Shown one piece after another: positions 26,401-34,700 of a stretch of 64,000 nt of DNA (the first letter of the stretch is position 1; each line of letters begins with the position of its first letter). Origin of the DNA: Blastocatellia bacterium (lineage in GTDB: Bacteria > Acidobacteriota > Blastocatellia > Chloracidobacteriales > Chloracidobacteriaceae); contig JAIBAN010000007.1 of the NCBI GenBank assembly GCA_019695185.1, positions 81,258 to 145,257 on the forward strand. Reading direction: 5' to 3'. Under the pieces are notes generated by a model. The model did not search any database and had not been told where the DNA came from. It saw only the letters and a list, made by a program, of their open reading frames with translations. The translations under genes and the position numbers were made by a program.

Positions 26401-27845
26401 TGGACTGGCTGGCGGACCGTTACACCTATGACATTGTGGGCGTCACCCTGCGCAAACGGAGCGAGTCCTCCTCTGACCTGACCAACCTCAACCAGGCCAT
26501 CCAGGAATTTCAGGTGGCTGCCGGGACCTCAACCAATCAAACGGGGCTGGCAGCGGCCTATGCGGAATATGTCAAAGAGGTCATCACCCATCCGGAGGGC
26601 ACTGCCGGGTTCAATCAGGACATCAAAGGAGCCATGAGCTTTCATGTTCTGCACCATGCCGCTGAGTATCTGTCGGTTCCGGCAGCTTCCTTCAATGACC
26701 TGATTCACTTTATCAAGCTCCGGAAACCCTTGCCGCCCCACACCTCGGTTTACCTGACGGTTGACAGCAAAATCAGCAGCAAAGCCCTGCTGGTGCTGGA
26801 CCCCACCGGTTGCAGCGGGGCTCCGCTGGAATCCCTGACCTATGATTTTGTCGGAAAGACCGACAAAGATTATGAAAACAAAGACCCGCTCGACAAAAAC
26901 AAACCACTGGGCACCATTACACTGACAGTGGAGGATTTCGGCAAAGGGCAGACCGCCTACCAAATCGAGCAGGCCATTCTCAACAGCACTCCGGCAACTG
27001 GAACCGTCGAAGTCAATTACTACCTGCTGGTGCCGCCCGTGGCCAAAGAAGTCAGGCAGGGTTCGCTGGTCTGGGAGTTTTCCGGTGTGGGAAAAGGTCC
27101 GGGGCTGATTCCGCCTGAGTTTATCAAAGGGTTCAACGTGTATGACACCAGAACCAACTCCAAACTCAATCCAGCCCTGATTACGCTTCCGCCCAGTGGT
27201 ACGGAACAGTCTCTCATCAACCCTGCCATTACCGGCGTTTTGAGCGACTATCTGGTCACCATTGTGGACAAATTTGACCATGAGTGGCCGAAAGCCCCGA
27301 TTTCCGACATTCAGGGGACGAACCTGCTGGCGTTCGGGTTGTCGTTTAACGGAATCTACACAGAAGCCTGTACCGGACTGCCGCCCACCACTCAGCCGGG
27401 CGAATTCGCAGATTTCGGCGCGCCTTCGATTGGGTGGGATGGGAAGCTGGGGTTTTCCGCAACCGTTAACGCCCCGATTGGAACCGGTACCTATCGCGGT
27501 CAGATTCTGGATGGCGGAAAGAAGCTGCAACTGACTGTGACGGTCAACACCGAAGAGCGCAAGGATGTGGGCAACGGCACAACCAGTGTGCGCAAGGAAG
27601 ACACGGCCTACAGCGTGGAGGTGGATTTCTCACCGAATACCTTCCTCAAGCCCGGCACCAATGGCAACTTCGGCGGCGAGGTGGCCGGCACCAAAGTCAA
27701 GGTGCTTTCCTTCAGCCATAAGGAATCAACCACCTACACCTATGCCAACGGCTCAACCGCCGGTTGTTCCTATACGTGGCAGCCAACCACGCAGCCCGGC
27801 ACCAAAACCTGCCGGTTCCTGTTTGGGGTGGCTCCGCCACATTAA
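23406..27845 (+). CDS. Large secreted zincin-like metalloprotein
   Basis: 1479 residues. A signal anchor or signal peptide spans residues 8-28. Two homologous beta domains of about 150 residues follow, each opening with EELKTDDGT or similar and containing LLVVNRLTP, DPxGSGxPPANP and the TNGPxQxRAFFS block. Then comes an Ig-like domain (VRVTAPNGGETF), a Calx-beta-like domain near residues 520-630 (VSGSAVSGVDFVPLAGVLTLPAKA) and a catalytic-looking part. His919-Glu-Leu-Val-His923 forms an HExxH site, with Glu947 in WFIEAS as the likely third zinc ligand (gluzincin spacing). ATG at 23406 has AAGGAG nine bases upstream. It is probably a cell-surface or secreted protease; no closer family is recognised. 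Confidence 0.72.
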   Translation: MSTHRVSFFLFHFYLFLGLLLALGLFFLSQPKRVASLPQSEPFQEVIPLQEGIAPHLPGLPVSPSSLETLVQPSPLAEQELKTDDGTVERGAVGDGLLVVNRLTPSTYPAKLLRIRIRWDAFQTLPSPLGERVRLVVFTDPGGSGRPPANPAFAVDEMGTISQTSTFLDFTVSGPTISSGDFYVGFQAPNPARGVVFSADTNGPQQYRAFFSSDNGTAFQGPLQFSDATPANILMRALVTNDPGTGDTEELKTDDGTSDGKGLLENNLLVVNRLTPGTYPVTLTAVRLFLVSFQGQPSPVGSSVRVVAFVDPTGSGKPPANPVLVVNQPAVIPKIGEFVDVPVNSVTVTAGDVYVGYQAGNPHNGVGFACDTNGPPQNRAFFSRDGGGTFSGPLQFSDGTQANVMVRATVKRGGGSGGDTQAPTVRVTAPNGGETFTASTATAITWTASDNLGVVRQELALSLDSGGSFPIPLVTGLDGNTRQWNWTVPNSPTTTARLKVTALDAAGNSGFDTSDQNFSIHASAQPPTILLSALQATVYEMGVAQFGVMRRENSETEVKVHYSVSGSAVSGVDFVPLAGVLTLPAKATSGLISVLVLDNAKIDPDRTITLTLTPDPAYQIGSLNSATSTIKDTDKQGSGTIQPAEGGSIATDDGASVTLPPEFGTVPVTVSLTRIGKAPKKKGSTDVRTISWTYRLGLTYNGVFPVASDVMVTVPLVEKVFPTDWNHLGFEGKCYDEKNKQWVQGGSQPVASRERLTLTFLLPIATLVNQGAARVERFLPTQTSSTAYQDFKADGIDQNSMLLHAEPGSNFVISYFDVQPKTPYSVKSDKDWNSGTRCNGTQGQADTNYVRDLDSTLNASYTKLLSLPQAPFKPLSLPQPVYVKPVSGGDAGESPLGGPMTVSNTKIAGCTDLKEVAAHELVHVFQGQFYSTFQQITSGRQNRWFIEASANHYAALATGMGDSQKRDFYKDRGGSLGDYLSEPLTSSSEASMYAVAHFLDWLADRYTYDIVGVTLRKRSESSSDLTNLNQAIQEFQVAAGTSTNQTGLAAAYAEYVKEVITHPEGTAGFNQDIKGAMSFHVLHHAAEYLSVPAASFNDLIHFIKLRKPLPPHTSVYLTVDSKISSKALLVLDPTGCSGAPLESLTYDFVGKTDKDYENKDPLDKNKPLGTITLTVEDFGKGQTAYQIEQAILNSTPATGTVEVNYYLLVPPVAKEVRQGSLVWEFSGVGKGPGLIPPEFIKGFNVYDTRTNSKLNPALITLPPSGTEQSLINPAITGVLSDYLVTIVDKFDHEWPKAPISDIQGTNLLAFGLSFNGIYTEACTGLPPTTQPGEFADFGAPSIGWDGKLGFSATVNAPIGTGTYRGQILDGGKKLQLTVTVNTEERKDVGNGTTSVRKEDTAYSVEVDFSPNTFLKPGTNGNFGGEVAGTKVKVLSFSHKESTTYTYANGSTAGCSYTWQPTTQPGTKTCRFLFGVAPPH

Positions 27846-27961
27846 AGCGTTTCGTTTGAAACCATGTCAGACAAAAGCCACCGCCCTCCGGAGGATGAAA
27901 TCGGTTGAAGTCAGTTGTCTGTTACCTTGGCTGCGATTGGATAAATTCGCCGACCGACTCC

Positions 27962-30013
27962 TTATGGCGTGCCCTTTGGTTTGGCGGACTGCGCCTTGCT
28001 CAACGAGACCGAAAGACCGGGAATCAGTTCGCTGCCTGCACGGACTTCGAGGTGGCCACGGAGGTCAGCACCCAGCGGTTCGGCCCGACCACCCAGATGC
28101 TGTTGAAAAAACTGTTCGGCCACAGCAAACAGGGAAATCCAATTCTCCGACTCGCGCAAGTCGTGCGGTTCCTCCGGGTACAGTATGTAAGTGACCGGTT
28201 TCCGGTGTTTTTGCATGGCCTCCACAAACCGGTCCGCCTGACCTTGATGCACAATCTCATCCTTCCCGCCCTGGGCAATCAGGACCGGTTTGTTGAAACC
28301 TGCAACAGAATGGATGGGAGATTGGTTCCGCAGCGCGGCGCGACCTTTATCCGTTGTGTTGTCACCGATACGTTGTCGCAAGAAGGGTTGAACGTCAGGA
28401 ATGGTTTCATTGATAAATGAGTCCAGCTCGGTCGGGGCGTACATCACCAGACCACAGGCAAACCGGTCCGATGTGGCCAGGGCGGCGAGAGTCGCATAAC
28501 CACCATAGGACCAGCCCCAGATGCCAATCCGGCCACGCGTTGCAATTCCCTGTTTGACGGCCCAGTCGGCAGCGTCAACCAAATCGTCCTGCATTTTGCC
28601 ACCCCACTCACCTGCCCCTGCCTCATACACGGTGCGGCCCAATCCATGCACTCCCCGGAACTCGACCCGCAGCACCGCATAACCACGATCCGCCAACAGG
28701 TTAAGCAACCGGTTGGTGAGCCAGTCGTTCCAGGGATAGGCCACCCAGGGACCGCCATGAACATACATCAGCAAGGGCAACGGTTGCCGGGGGCGTCCGT
28801 TGGCATTCGCGTCGGCTTGTTTCGGCAGGTACAAATCGGCAGGAAACTCCATTCCGTCCCGCGCGGGAATGACCTCCAGGTACCGACGACCCAGTGCGTA
28901 GGCATCAAGCGCTTTATTTTCCGTAAAGAGGAAGGTGGCGCGCCGGGCCAGCCGGTCATAGAGGTAAAAGCGTTTCGGCCCGCCATCCATGAACTGAACC
29001 AGCCAGGTGTGATCGTCCAGACTCCGCCCGCCGGATGGCGAGAGAAGACCGATGTCGCCCCGCTGGACGGTACGCAAATACTCAAAATCGGGAATCACCG
29101 AAGGGTCCAGGAAATGCCGCCGCAACCGACCGTAGGAGGATGCCACCGTCTGGACCCGGCCCGTTCTGGGATGCAGGAGCAGGGCTGGCATCATGTCGGC
29201 GACGGGGTCTCCGAAAAGCAAAGTCTCCTTGCCGGTTTCCAGGTCCAACGCCATTAAGGCGGCGGTGTCGCGGCCCCGGTTATCGGTCAGATAGAGTGTC
29301 CGGCCCGTCTTGTCGAGAGTGATGGGCTGGGAAGCAGTCACTTCCGCTTCTCCCCGGAAACTTGCTAAAGGAACCCAGGCCCCATTGGAATTGCGTTTCA
29401 CCAGCTCGTAACCTGTATCCGATTGCGGGAGCTTCGCCACCCGCGGCTTCCAGTCGTCATCAAAGAAAACGCGCTCGAAGTTCCGGTCATTTTTGAAAAT
29501 GACCTCAGCAGCGGCGGTGCGCAGGTTGACCCGACGATAGAACGGAGTGGAAGAGTTTGGTTCCCGGATGCGCAGCAGCACCTCATCCACATGGTCAGAG
29601 CTGAATTTTTCGATGGCTGCAACCACGTTCTTGGCCGGGGTGAGATCACGCGCCTCACCGCTGGCGAGGTCCAGCAAAAAGATATGAACTCCTTGTTCAA
29701 CCGGAACCGCGTACAGGAGTTGGCCGGGAAGATAGGTCCACCGATAGTTCAGGATTGGCGGGCTTTGTGGTTGGGTGACCACACTGGCCTTGGCAGGGTC
29801 GTTGGCGGGGGCGACCCAGATTTTCATGGTGTTGTCAGCCTGGGCCAGGTAACTCACCCACTTGCCGTCCGAGCTGAGTTGAACCTGTTCTTTATCCGGG
29901 TCGGCAAAAAACGCCTGACGCGGGACCAGAGACGCCTCTCCCTGCGCCCAGACCGTTCCCGTACAGGCCAAAGTCATAAACCACAGACAAACCAGACGTG
30001 AGAAAAGCCGCAT
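27962..30013 (-). CDS. S9 family peptidase (acylaminoacyl-peptidase-like)
   Basis: 683 residues. A signal peptide ends near residue 24 (VWAQGEA), so the enzyme is periplasmic or secreted. Residues 30 to 400 form a WD-like beta-propeller of the S9 family, and the C-terminal 270 residues form an alpha/beta hydrolase. The triad is visible: Ser502 in GWSYGGY, Asp585 in QGGKDEIVH and His617 in PEEPHD. It cleaves short peptides after the propeller gate. ATG at 30013 has AGGAGG nine bases upstream; the in-frame start at 30091 has none. It is convergent with the zincin gene and lies downstream of the TonB receptor gene, consistent with a peptide-use function. Confidence 0.88.
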   Translation of the reverse strand: MRLFSRLVCLWFMTLACTGTVWAQGEASLVPRQAFFADPDKEQVQLSSDGKWVSYLAQADNTMKIWVAPANDPAKASVVTQPQSPPILNYRWTYLPGQLLYAVPVEQGVHIFLLDLASGEARDLTPAKNVVAAIEKFSSDHVDEVLLRIREPNSSTPFYRRVNLRTAAAEVIFKNDRNFERVFFDDDWKPRVAKLPQSDTGYELVKRNSNGAWVPLASFRGEAEVTASQPITLDKTGRTLYLTDNRGRDTAALMALDLETGKETLLFGDPVADMMPALLLHPRTGRVQTVASSYGRLRRHFLDPSVIPDFEYLRTVQRGDIGLLSPSGGRSLDDHTWLVQFMDGGPKRFYLYDRLARRATFLFTENKALDAYALGRRYLEVIPARDGMEFPADLYLPKQADANANGRPRQPLPLLMYVHGGPWVAYPWNDWLTNRLLNLLADRGYAVLRVEFRGVHGLGRTVYEAGAGEWGGKMQDDLVDAADWAVKQGIATRGRIGIWGWSYGGYATLAALATSDRFACGLVMYAPTELDSFINETIPDVQPFLRQRIGDNTTDKGRAALRNQSPIHSVAGFNKPVLIAQGGKDEIVHQGQADRFVEAMQKHRKPVTYILYPEEPHDLRESENWISLFAVAEQFFQQHLGGRAEPLGADLRGHLEVRAGSELIPGLSVSLSKAQSAKPKGTP

Positions 30014-30141
30014 ATGCTTCGGTCCTCCTGAGCCTGTTATGGTACCAAGTGTTTCCGGAAAAACGAACAGACAACCTTTGTTGGCCAGCACCCTGGTTTC
30101 CTTTTACAGGAGACACAATCCATCCCTGCGCCACCCAGCCT

Positions 30142-30205
30142 GCCGAATTGATTTCCCGCCAAACCCAGGGCCTGTTTTTTCGGGGTCGAAACGAATCAAT
30201 TCGGC
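30142..30205. repeat. Inverted repeat upstream of the S9 peptidase gene
   Basis: GCCGAATTGATT and AATCAATTCGGC are perfect 12-base arms about 40 bases apart in the leader between the TonB gene and the S9 gene. It may form an RNA hairpin or be a split operator. Confidence 0.6.
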
Positions 30206-30271
30206 GGACTGGCGCAATCCAGGCACATTTCTCTGTCTGGATTACATCAGCCCGCCGAATGAATACGGGTT

Positions 30272-30294
30272 AGTCCCTCGATCCTCAGTTCTTT
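30272..30294 (-). repeat. Degenerate one-armed family A repeat after the TonB gene
   Basis: On the minus strand, ACTGAGGATCGAGGGACTA begins a few bases after the receptor stop codon. It looks like two to three decayed GGACTGA units, with no partner arm. Confidence 0.4.
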
Positions 30295-30299
30295 TGGAT

Positions 30300-33200
30300 T
30301 TAGAAGGAGTACCGCAACTGAATCCGGCCACTCCGACTGCCGCCGTCATTCAGGCGCACGTTGTTGAAGTTCGGGTCAAACACGTCGCCGCTGCTGACGG
30401 TTGCATCCCAGGTGTAATTCGGGTGATTGAACGCATTGAAGAGTTCCACCCGGATTTCGAACTTGTGACCTTCCCATGGCAGCTTGAACCCCTTGTTAAT
30501 GGTGAAATCAAGGAAATTCGTCCGATTGGCGCGGATGGAGTTACGTCCCACCAGATTGGTCCGCCGGGCCGGGTCCACAATGTACCGGGCATTGTTCGGG
30601 TCAATCGGTTCGCCGTTGGCATCCACATACCCTTTGCCCAAACCAAACAGGCTGGCCAGAATCGCCACCGAGTTGGCCGGGGCATTGGCGTTGCCAATCG
30701 CCGGGCGGTCATTGAACGCATTCAAATCGCGGTTGATGTCAAACCCATTGAGATAGGGGGTTTCCACCGCGCCGGTCTGAATGTTGTAAATGCCGGAAAC
30801 GGTCCAACCGCCACCCACTTGGCCCAACCAGCCTTTCTTCGGTCCGGGAATATCCCAGATGAAGGAAAGAGTGTGCCGATGAGTTGCGTCAAACGAGGCC
30901 ACGCTACGGTCGTCATTCCGCTTGAAGAGGTTTGACGGACGGCTGCTGCCACCGGTTGTGACAAACACTTCGGAGTTGTTGTCAATGGCCTTGGAATAGG
31001 TGTACGCGTAACGGGCAAAGACACCGTTCTTAAAGCCGCGTTCAACCCTGGTTTGGAGGGCGTGATAGATCGAATCCGCACCATTGGAACGCACCGCCAC
31101 CGCCCCACGATTCGGATAAATGCGCCGCCCATTGACGCCCGGATTGAGGTCTTCGTTAAAGAAGAGCCGCGTTCCCCGCGTTCCGACATACGCCACATCC
31201 ACCAAAACTCCGCCAATCGTTTCACGTTGCATTCCCAGGTTCCAGGTATGCGTGAGCGGGTTGCGCAGATTCGGGTCAACGCTGGTAACGGCGGTCAGCG
31301 GATTGAGCGCCGGAGCTGTTGTCGGCAGGAGGGCCGGGCCGGCATTGGCAAAACCGCGACCGCCAGCCGTGCTGCCAAAGGTGGTGACCCCCACCAGATT
31401 GGGCGAGGAATTCGCCGTGTTAAAGAGAATGTTATTGAAATAGGTGTCATAGCTGACACCGTAGCCGCCCCGAATCACAGTCCGGTCATTCCCAAACCAT
31501 TTTGGGGCAAACCGTGGCGTATAGGCAAAACTCACGCGTGGAGCAAAGTTGTTGTTGTCCCGGTTTTGCTTCTTCACAGTATTCAGCGGGGCGTTGAATC
31601 CGGCAAACGCAGGAAAAGGAATCGAATTGAACGGTGTGCCGAAATTTTCATAACGCAATCCGGCGGTTACCGTTAGATTCGGCTTCAGCCGCCAGATGTC
31701 GTTGATGAAATAGGCTTGCTGCAAGCCTTTCGGGTATATCACGGGGACTCCGAACGACTTGGCAGCAAAACCACCTTGGGTTCCGGAAAAGCCATCCACG
31801 AAGTTGCCGAAAGCAGGAAAATCATCGCTGGAATCATTTGGAGTATCGTTTCCACTGGAAGTAAAGCTCAAAGTTCCCCGGTCATTAATGCCGAGCAGAA
31901 TCTTTTCCAACTGACGGTTCAGGTCAAAACCTGCCCGAATCGAGTGATTGCCACGAGTCCAGGTGACGGTGTCCTGGTACTGATAGTTGTTGAGCACCCG
32001 GTCTTGTGGAAAACCAACCGCCAACCCGTATCCGGTCACTCCTGTAATAGTCACGTTCGGACCAGATTGCAACGCCGCCGGGCTTTGCGGGAAAAACGGT
32101 GCATTTGACCGTGAATAGGCAATGCGCAGTTCATTCGTCAACGACGGCGAAAACGTATGAGTGTAGGTCATCAACCCATTGCGGTTGACACCGTTGACCG
32201 AAATTCCCTGGCCGTCATAAACCGATGCCACCTGATTGATGGAAGTCTGGTCCTGAGAGACATAGCGGAAAGATAAAAGGTCCTTGTTTGACAGGGCATA
32301 ATCCACCCGTGCCAAAAATTGCCGGTCGTCAAACGGTGCGCTGTAGGTTGTCGTGGCAATCCCAAAATTGATATTGGGACGCCCGCCACCCAATTGAATC
32401 GGACGAATACTGGCGGTTCCCCGCAAATTGCCGATGGCTGCCAGGTAGGTATCCAGGTTGGAGCTCCGGCCTTGCGGAACAACCGAACGCAATAACGCTG
32501 CGCCGTCCGCCGTCGGGAAGATACCCGTTACGACCTGCGAACCAGCCCGGAAATCATAGAACTGGAGCGAGGTGAAGAAAAACAGCTTGTCTTTGATAAT
32601 CGGGCCACCCAGCGAAAAACCATATTGGTTGGTAATCGTGACCGGCACCGAGGTCAGCCCCTGGTTGATTTTTTGCCCGCTGGTCAGGGCGGTCATCGCA
32701 CTCGGAATAATCAGGTCATAGACCGAGCCGTGAAACTGATTGGTCCCGCCTTTGGTGACCAGGTTGACGACTGCGCCGCCAGCCCGTCCGTATTCAGCGG
32801 AGTTATTGCCGCCCAACACGGAAACTTCCTGATAGCCGTCCCGCAAAAAGGCACGCAGCGACTGGCCTGTGATGTTGCTGTCGTTGTTGTCCGTGCTGTC
32901 GAGCAAAAAGCTGTTGCCCCGGCTGCGGACGCCGTTGATGGAAAATTCCACGCCCTGGGCATTGCCTCCGGCGAGTCCGGGCACAACCACGCCCGGCAAC
33001 GTAAAGACCAGCGCAATCGGGCTGGTGCTGGCACTGCCCGTGGGCAGGTCCACAATCTGACGCGAATCAATCGTGTTGGAACGCGCACCGTCCTGCGTTT
33101 GCAGGGCTACCGTGCTTTCCGCCGTGACTTGAATGACTTCGCCGTCGGCATTGCCGACTTCAAGTTGAAAGGGCGTGTTGGCCGTCTGGCCCGCCGAAAC

Positions 33201-33497
33201 AATGATGTTTTCCTGTAACACAGGCCGGAAACCGGAGGCCACGACTTCGACCTTATAGGTTCCGGGGTCCACTGCGTCAAAGCGGAAATTTCCGTTTTCC
33301 AGGGTGACTGTTTCACGGGTGACATTCGTCTGCTGGTTGATAATCTTGACGGTTCCACCCGAAATCACCGCACCGGATGAATCTTTGACCGTCCCGACCA
33401 GCGTGCCGCGACTGGATTGGGCGGCAGCACTCAATGCCAGCCCAAGAACCAAGGCAATCACGCCTATCACTGAACATATTTTTCTTGTCATATCCAT
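30300..33497 (-). CDS. TonB-dependent receptor, Oar-like with carboxypeptidase-regulatory domain
   Basis: 1065 residues. A signal peptide ends at about residue 26 (SAAAQSS). A carboxypeptidase-regulatory-like domain (residues 30-115: GTVKDSSGAVISGGTVKI, then DPGTYKVEV) precedes a plug domain (about 120-260, with SINGVRSRGNSFLLDSTDNND) and a 22-strand-type outer-membrane barrel. The last residues IQLRYSF end in the Phe of outer-membrane beta-barrels. This architecture is very frequent in Acidobacteriota and probably takes up large substrates or adhesive oligomers. ATG at 33497 has AAGGAG five bases upstream. A very AT-rich stretch lies before it. The ligand is unknown; the neighbouring S9 peptidase suggests peptides. 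Confidence 0.92.
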   Translation of the reverse strand: MDMTRKICSVIGVIALVLGLALSAAAQSSRGTLVGTVKDSSGAVISGGTVKIINQQTNVTRETVTLENGNFRFDAVDPGTYKVEVVASGFRPVLQENIIVSAGQTANTPFQLEVGNADGEVIQVTAESTVALQTQDGARSNTIDSRQIVDLPTGSASTSPIALVFTLPGVVVPGLAGGNAQGVEFSINGVRSRGNSFLLDSTDNNDSNITGQSLRAFLRDGYQEVSVLGGNNSAEYGRAGGAVVNLVTKGGTNQFHGSVYDLIIPSAMTALTSGQKINQGLTSVPVTITNQYGFSLGGPIIKDKLFFFTSLQFYDFRAGSQVVTGIFPTADGAALLRSVVPQGRSSNLDTYLAAIGNLRGTASIRPIQLGGGRPNINFGIATTTYSAPFDDRQFLARVDYALSNKDLLSFRYVSQDQTSINQVASVYDGQGISVNGVNRNGLMTYTHTFSPSLTNELRIAYSRSNAPFFPQSPAALQSGPNVTITGVTGYGLAVGFPQDRVLNNYQYQDTVTWTRGNHSIRAGFDLNRQLEKILLGINDRGTLSFTSSGNDTPNDSSDDFPAFGNFVDGFSGTQGGFAAKSFGVPVIYPKGLQQAYFINDIWRLKPNLTVTAGLRYENFGTPFNSIPFPAFAGFNAPLNTVKKQNRDNNNFAPRVSFAYTPRFAPKWFGNDRTVIRGGYGVSYDTYFNNILFNTANSSPNLVGVTTFGSTAGGRGFANAGPALLPTTAPALNPLTAVTSVDPNLRNPLTHTWNLGMQRETIGGVLVDVAYVGTRGTRLFFNEDLNPGVNGRRIYPNRGAVAVRSNGADSIYHALQTRVERGFKNGVFARYAYTYSKAIDNNSEVFVTTGGSSRPSNLFKRNDDRSVASFDATHRHTLSFIWDIPGPKKGWLGQVGGGWTVSGIYNIQTGAVETPYLNGFDINRDLNAFNDRPAIGNANAPANSVAILASLFGLGKGYVDANGEPIDPNNARYIVDPARRTNLVGRNSIRANRTNFLDFTINKGFKLPWEGHKFEIRVELFNAFNHPNYTWDATVSSGDVFDPNFNNVRLNDGGSRSGRIQLRYSF

Positions 33498-33540
33498 GTT
33501 TCTCCTTTTGGTGTTCTTTTGGGAGCACTCTCAAGAACAA

Positions 33541-33850
33541 TTCCAAAAAAGAAACAGGCAAATAACGTTCCACGAAAAGAAAAAACTGAATACACATTTT
33601 TTTGAAAAAAATATTAAAAAAATAAATACTTAAATCAGATAAGGCACATCGGACAAATGCTTGAAAAAACCAATAAACTACAAAAAAATCAACATTTTAC
33701 AAAGAAAATTTTAAGATTTTCCGATTATTTTTATGAAACTTCAATTCCATTTTTTTGAAACTTGCACCAATAAAAAAAATATCAATTCTCAACAAAAAAA
33801 GGAACTTTGGGTTGAATGGGATAAGAGAAGTGATTGATCGGCTGTTTCCG
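33541..33850. other. AT-rich gene-free stretch upstream of the TonB receptor
   Basis: The gap 33498-34105 holds no supported gene. Its first half is strikingly A+T rich with many A-tracts, unlike the GC of its neighbours, and probably contains the receptor promoter and curved DNA. The second half holds the inverted repeat at 33954-34040. Confidence 0.6.
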
Positions 33851-33953
33851 AGGACAAACCGGGGGAAAAATGCAAATTCAAGGAATTGAAGGGGTTTCTA
33901 TCGATTTTCAGCTAAATTCAGCAATTCTCCGTTTGGCGCTCTGAAGCACAAAA

Positions 33954-34040
33954 AGTCAGAGTGACACCTTCAGGCGTGAGATTTTTTTCTTTATTTTCAA
34001 AGATATAAAAAACATCACGCCTGAAGGCGTCACTCTGACT
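33954..34040. repeat. Long inverted repeat (GCCTTCAGGCGTGA type)
   Basis: Arms of about 32 bases (AGTCAGAGTGACACCTTCAG and onwards; AGTCAGAGTGACGCCTTCAG on the other strand) differ at only a few positions and enclose an AT-rich loop of about 22 bases. It lies 66 bases after the stop of the deoxyribosyltransferase-like gene. No target-site duplication is evident. Confidence 0.85.
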
Positions 34041-34105
34041 CCAGCTCAACCGAGAATTGTCGGCGCATCTTCGCGTTTCCCGTTAATCCCTTCAACATCA
34101 ATAGT

Positions 34106-34570
34106 TTATTGAATCATTTCCCGAACTACCACAATCAGTTCAGCCAGGGTTTCGACCTGTCGGAGGCCATACCGCCGGCAGACCACATCCACGTTTCCCT
34201 TGCGCCAGTAGCCCGCCGGACAACAAACCACAACTTTGCCGGTTCGGGCCGCCAAACCCAATTCAAGCAGTGTGATCGGAGCTTTTGTCTCAGGGGCAAA
34301 ATAAAACAGGATGACATCGGCCCGTTCCTGGGCTTCCAGTTCCCATTCAACCTGCTCCCGAAACGGACCAAAATCAATGGATTGCGGCCACGAAGCATCC
34401 CATGCTGCACGGCGCGGATTGAGAATCACAAGGTCCATGTCCGCCAGGGCGGCGGTGACGGTTTGCTGCCAGTCCACGGCCACGCCCATTTCGATTGAGC
34501 CAGCCAGAAAAATACTTTTTTGAGTTGTATCAAAAACCAATGGAGCCGGGGGTTTGATGATGGTGGCCAT
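34106..34570 (-). CDS. Nucleoside 2-deoxyribosyltransferase-like protein
   Basis: 154 residues matching the Nuc_deoxyri_tr2-type family. IFLAGSIEMGVAVDWQ near the N-terminus, LNPRRAAWDASW in the middle, and the QVEWELEAQERADVILFYF and PITLLELGL blocks are the family signature; the Glu of LLELGL is the expected nucleophile. Such enzymes swap bases on 2-deoxyribonucleosides or hydrolyse a modified nucleotide. ATG at 34570 has AAGGTAG seven bases upstream. It is divergent from the adenosine deaminase gene, so a nucleoside-salvage locus is plausible. Confidence 0.8.
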   Translation of the reverse strand: MATIIKPPAPLVFDTTQKSIFLAGSIEMGVAVDWQQTVTAALADMDLVILNPRRAAWDASWPQSIDFGPFREQVEWELEAQERADVILFYFAPETKAPITLLELGLAARTGKVVVCCPAGYWRKGNVDVVCRRYGLRQVETLAELIVVVREMIQ

Positions 34571-34700
34571 GACACTACCTTGAACCGGAAAGGAAACCTG
34601 TCAAATCACTTGAAATCCAAATGACATTTCATCTTTATTGCAACTGTCTGATTCCAGAATCAGGAATTTGAACTTCAAACTTCGAACTTCACTCAACACC

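Noticed and set aside
30039..30935. Long open frame antisense to the end of the TonB receptor gene
   Set aside because: No recognisable domain; it is a shadow of the high-GC receptor gene, as are other long antisense frames such as 24039-25088 and 36743-37711.
33870..33944. 24-codon ORF with a GGGGG site in the AT-rich gap
   Set aside because: Too short and without any supporting context; the palindrome ten bases after its stop is suggestive but not enough.
33954..34040. Inverted repeat as a MITE or insertion-sequence end
   Set aside because: No target-site duplication, no transposase and no second copy seen in the window.
34668..34691. GAACTTC/AAACTTC short repeat before the adenosine deaminase start as another element
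   Set aside because: Only about three decayed units, no inverted arm, and it lies in a divergent gap, so it does not fit the element class.
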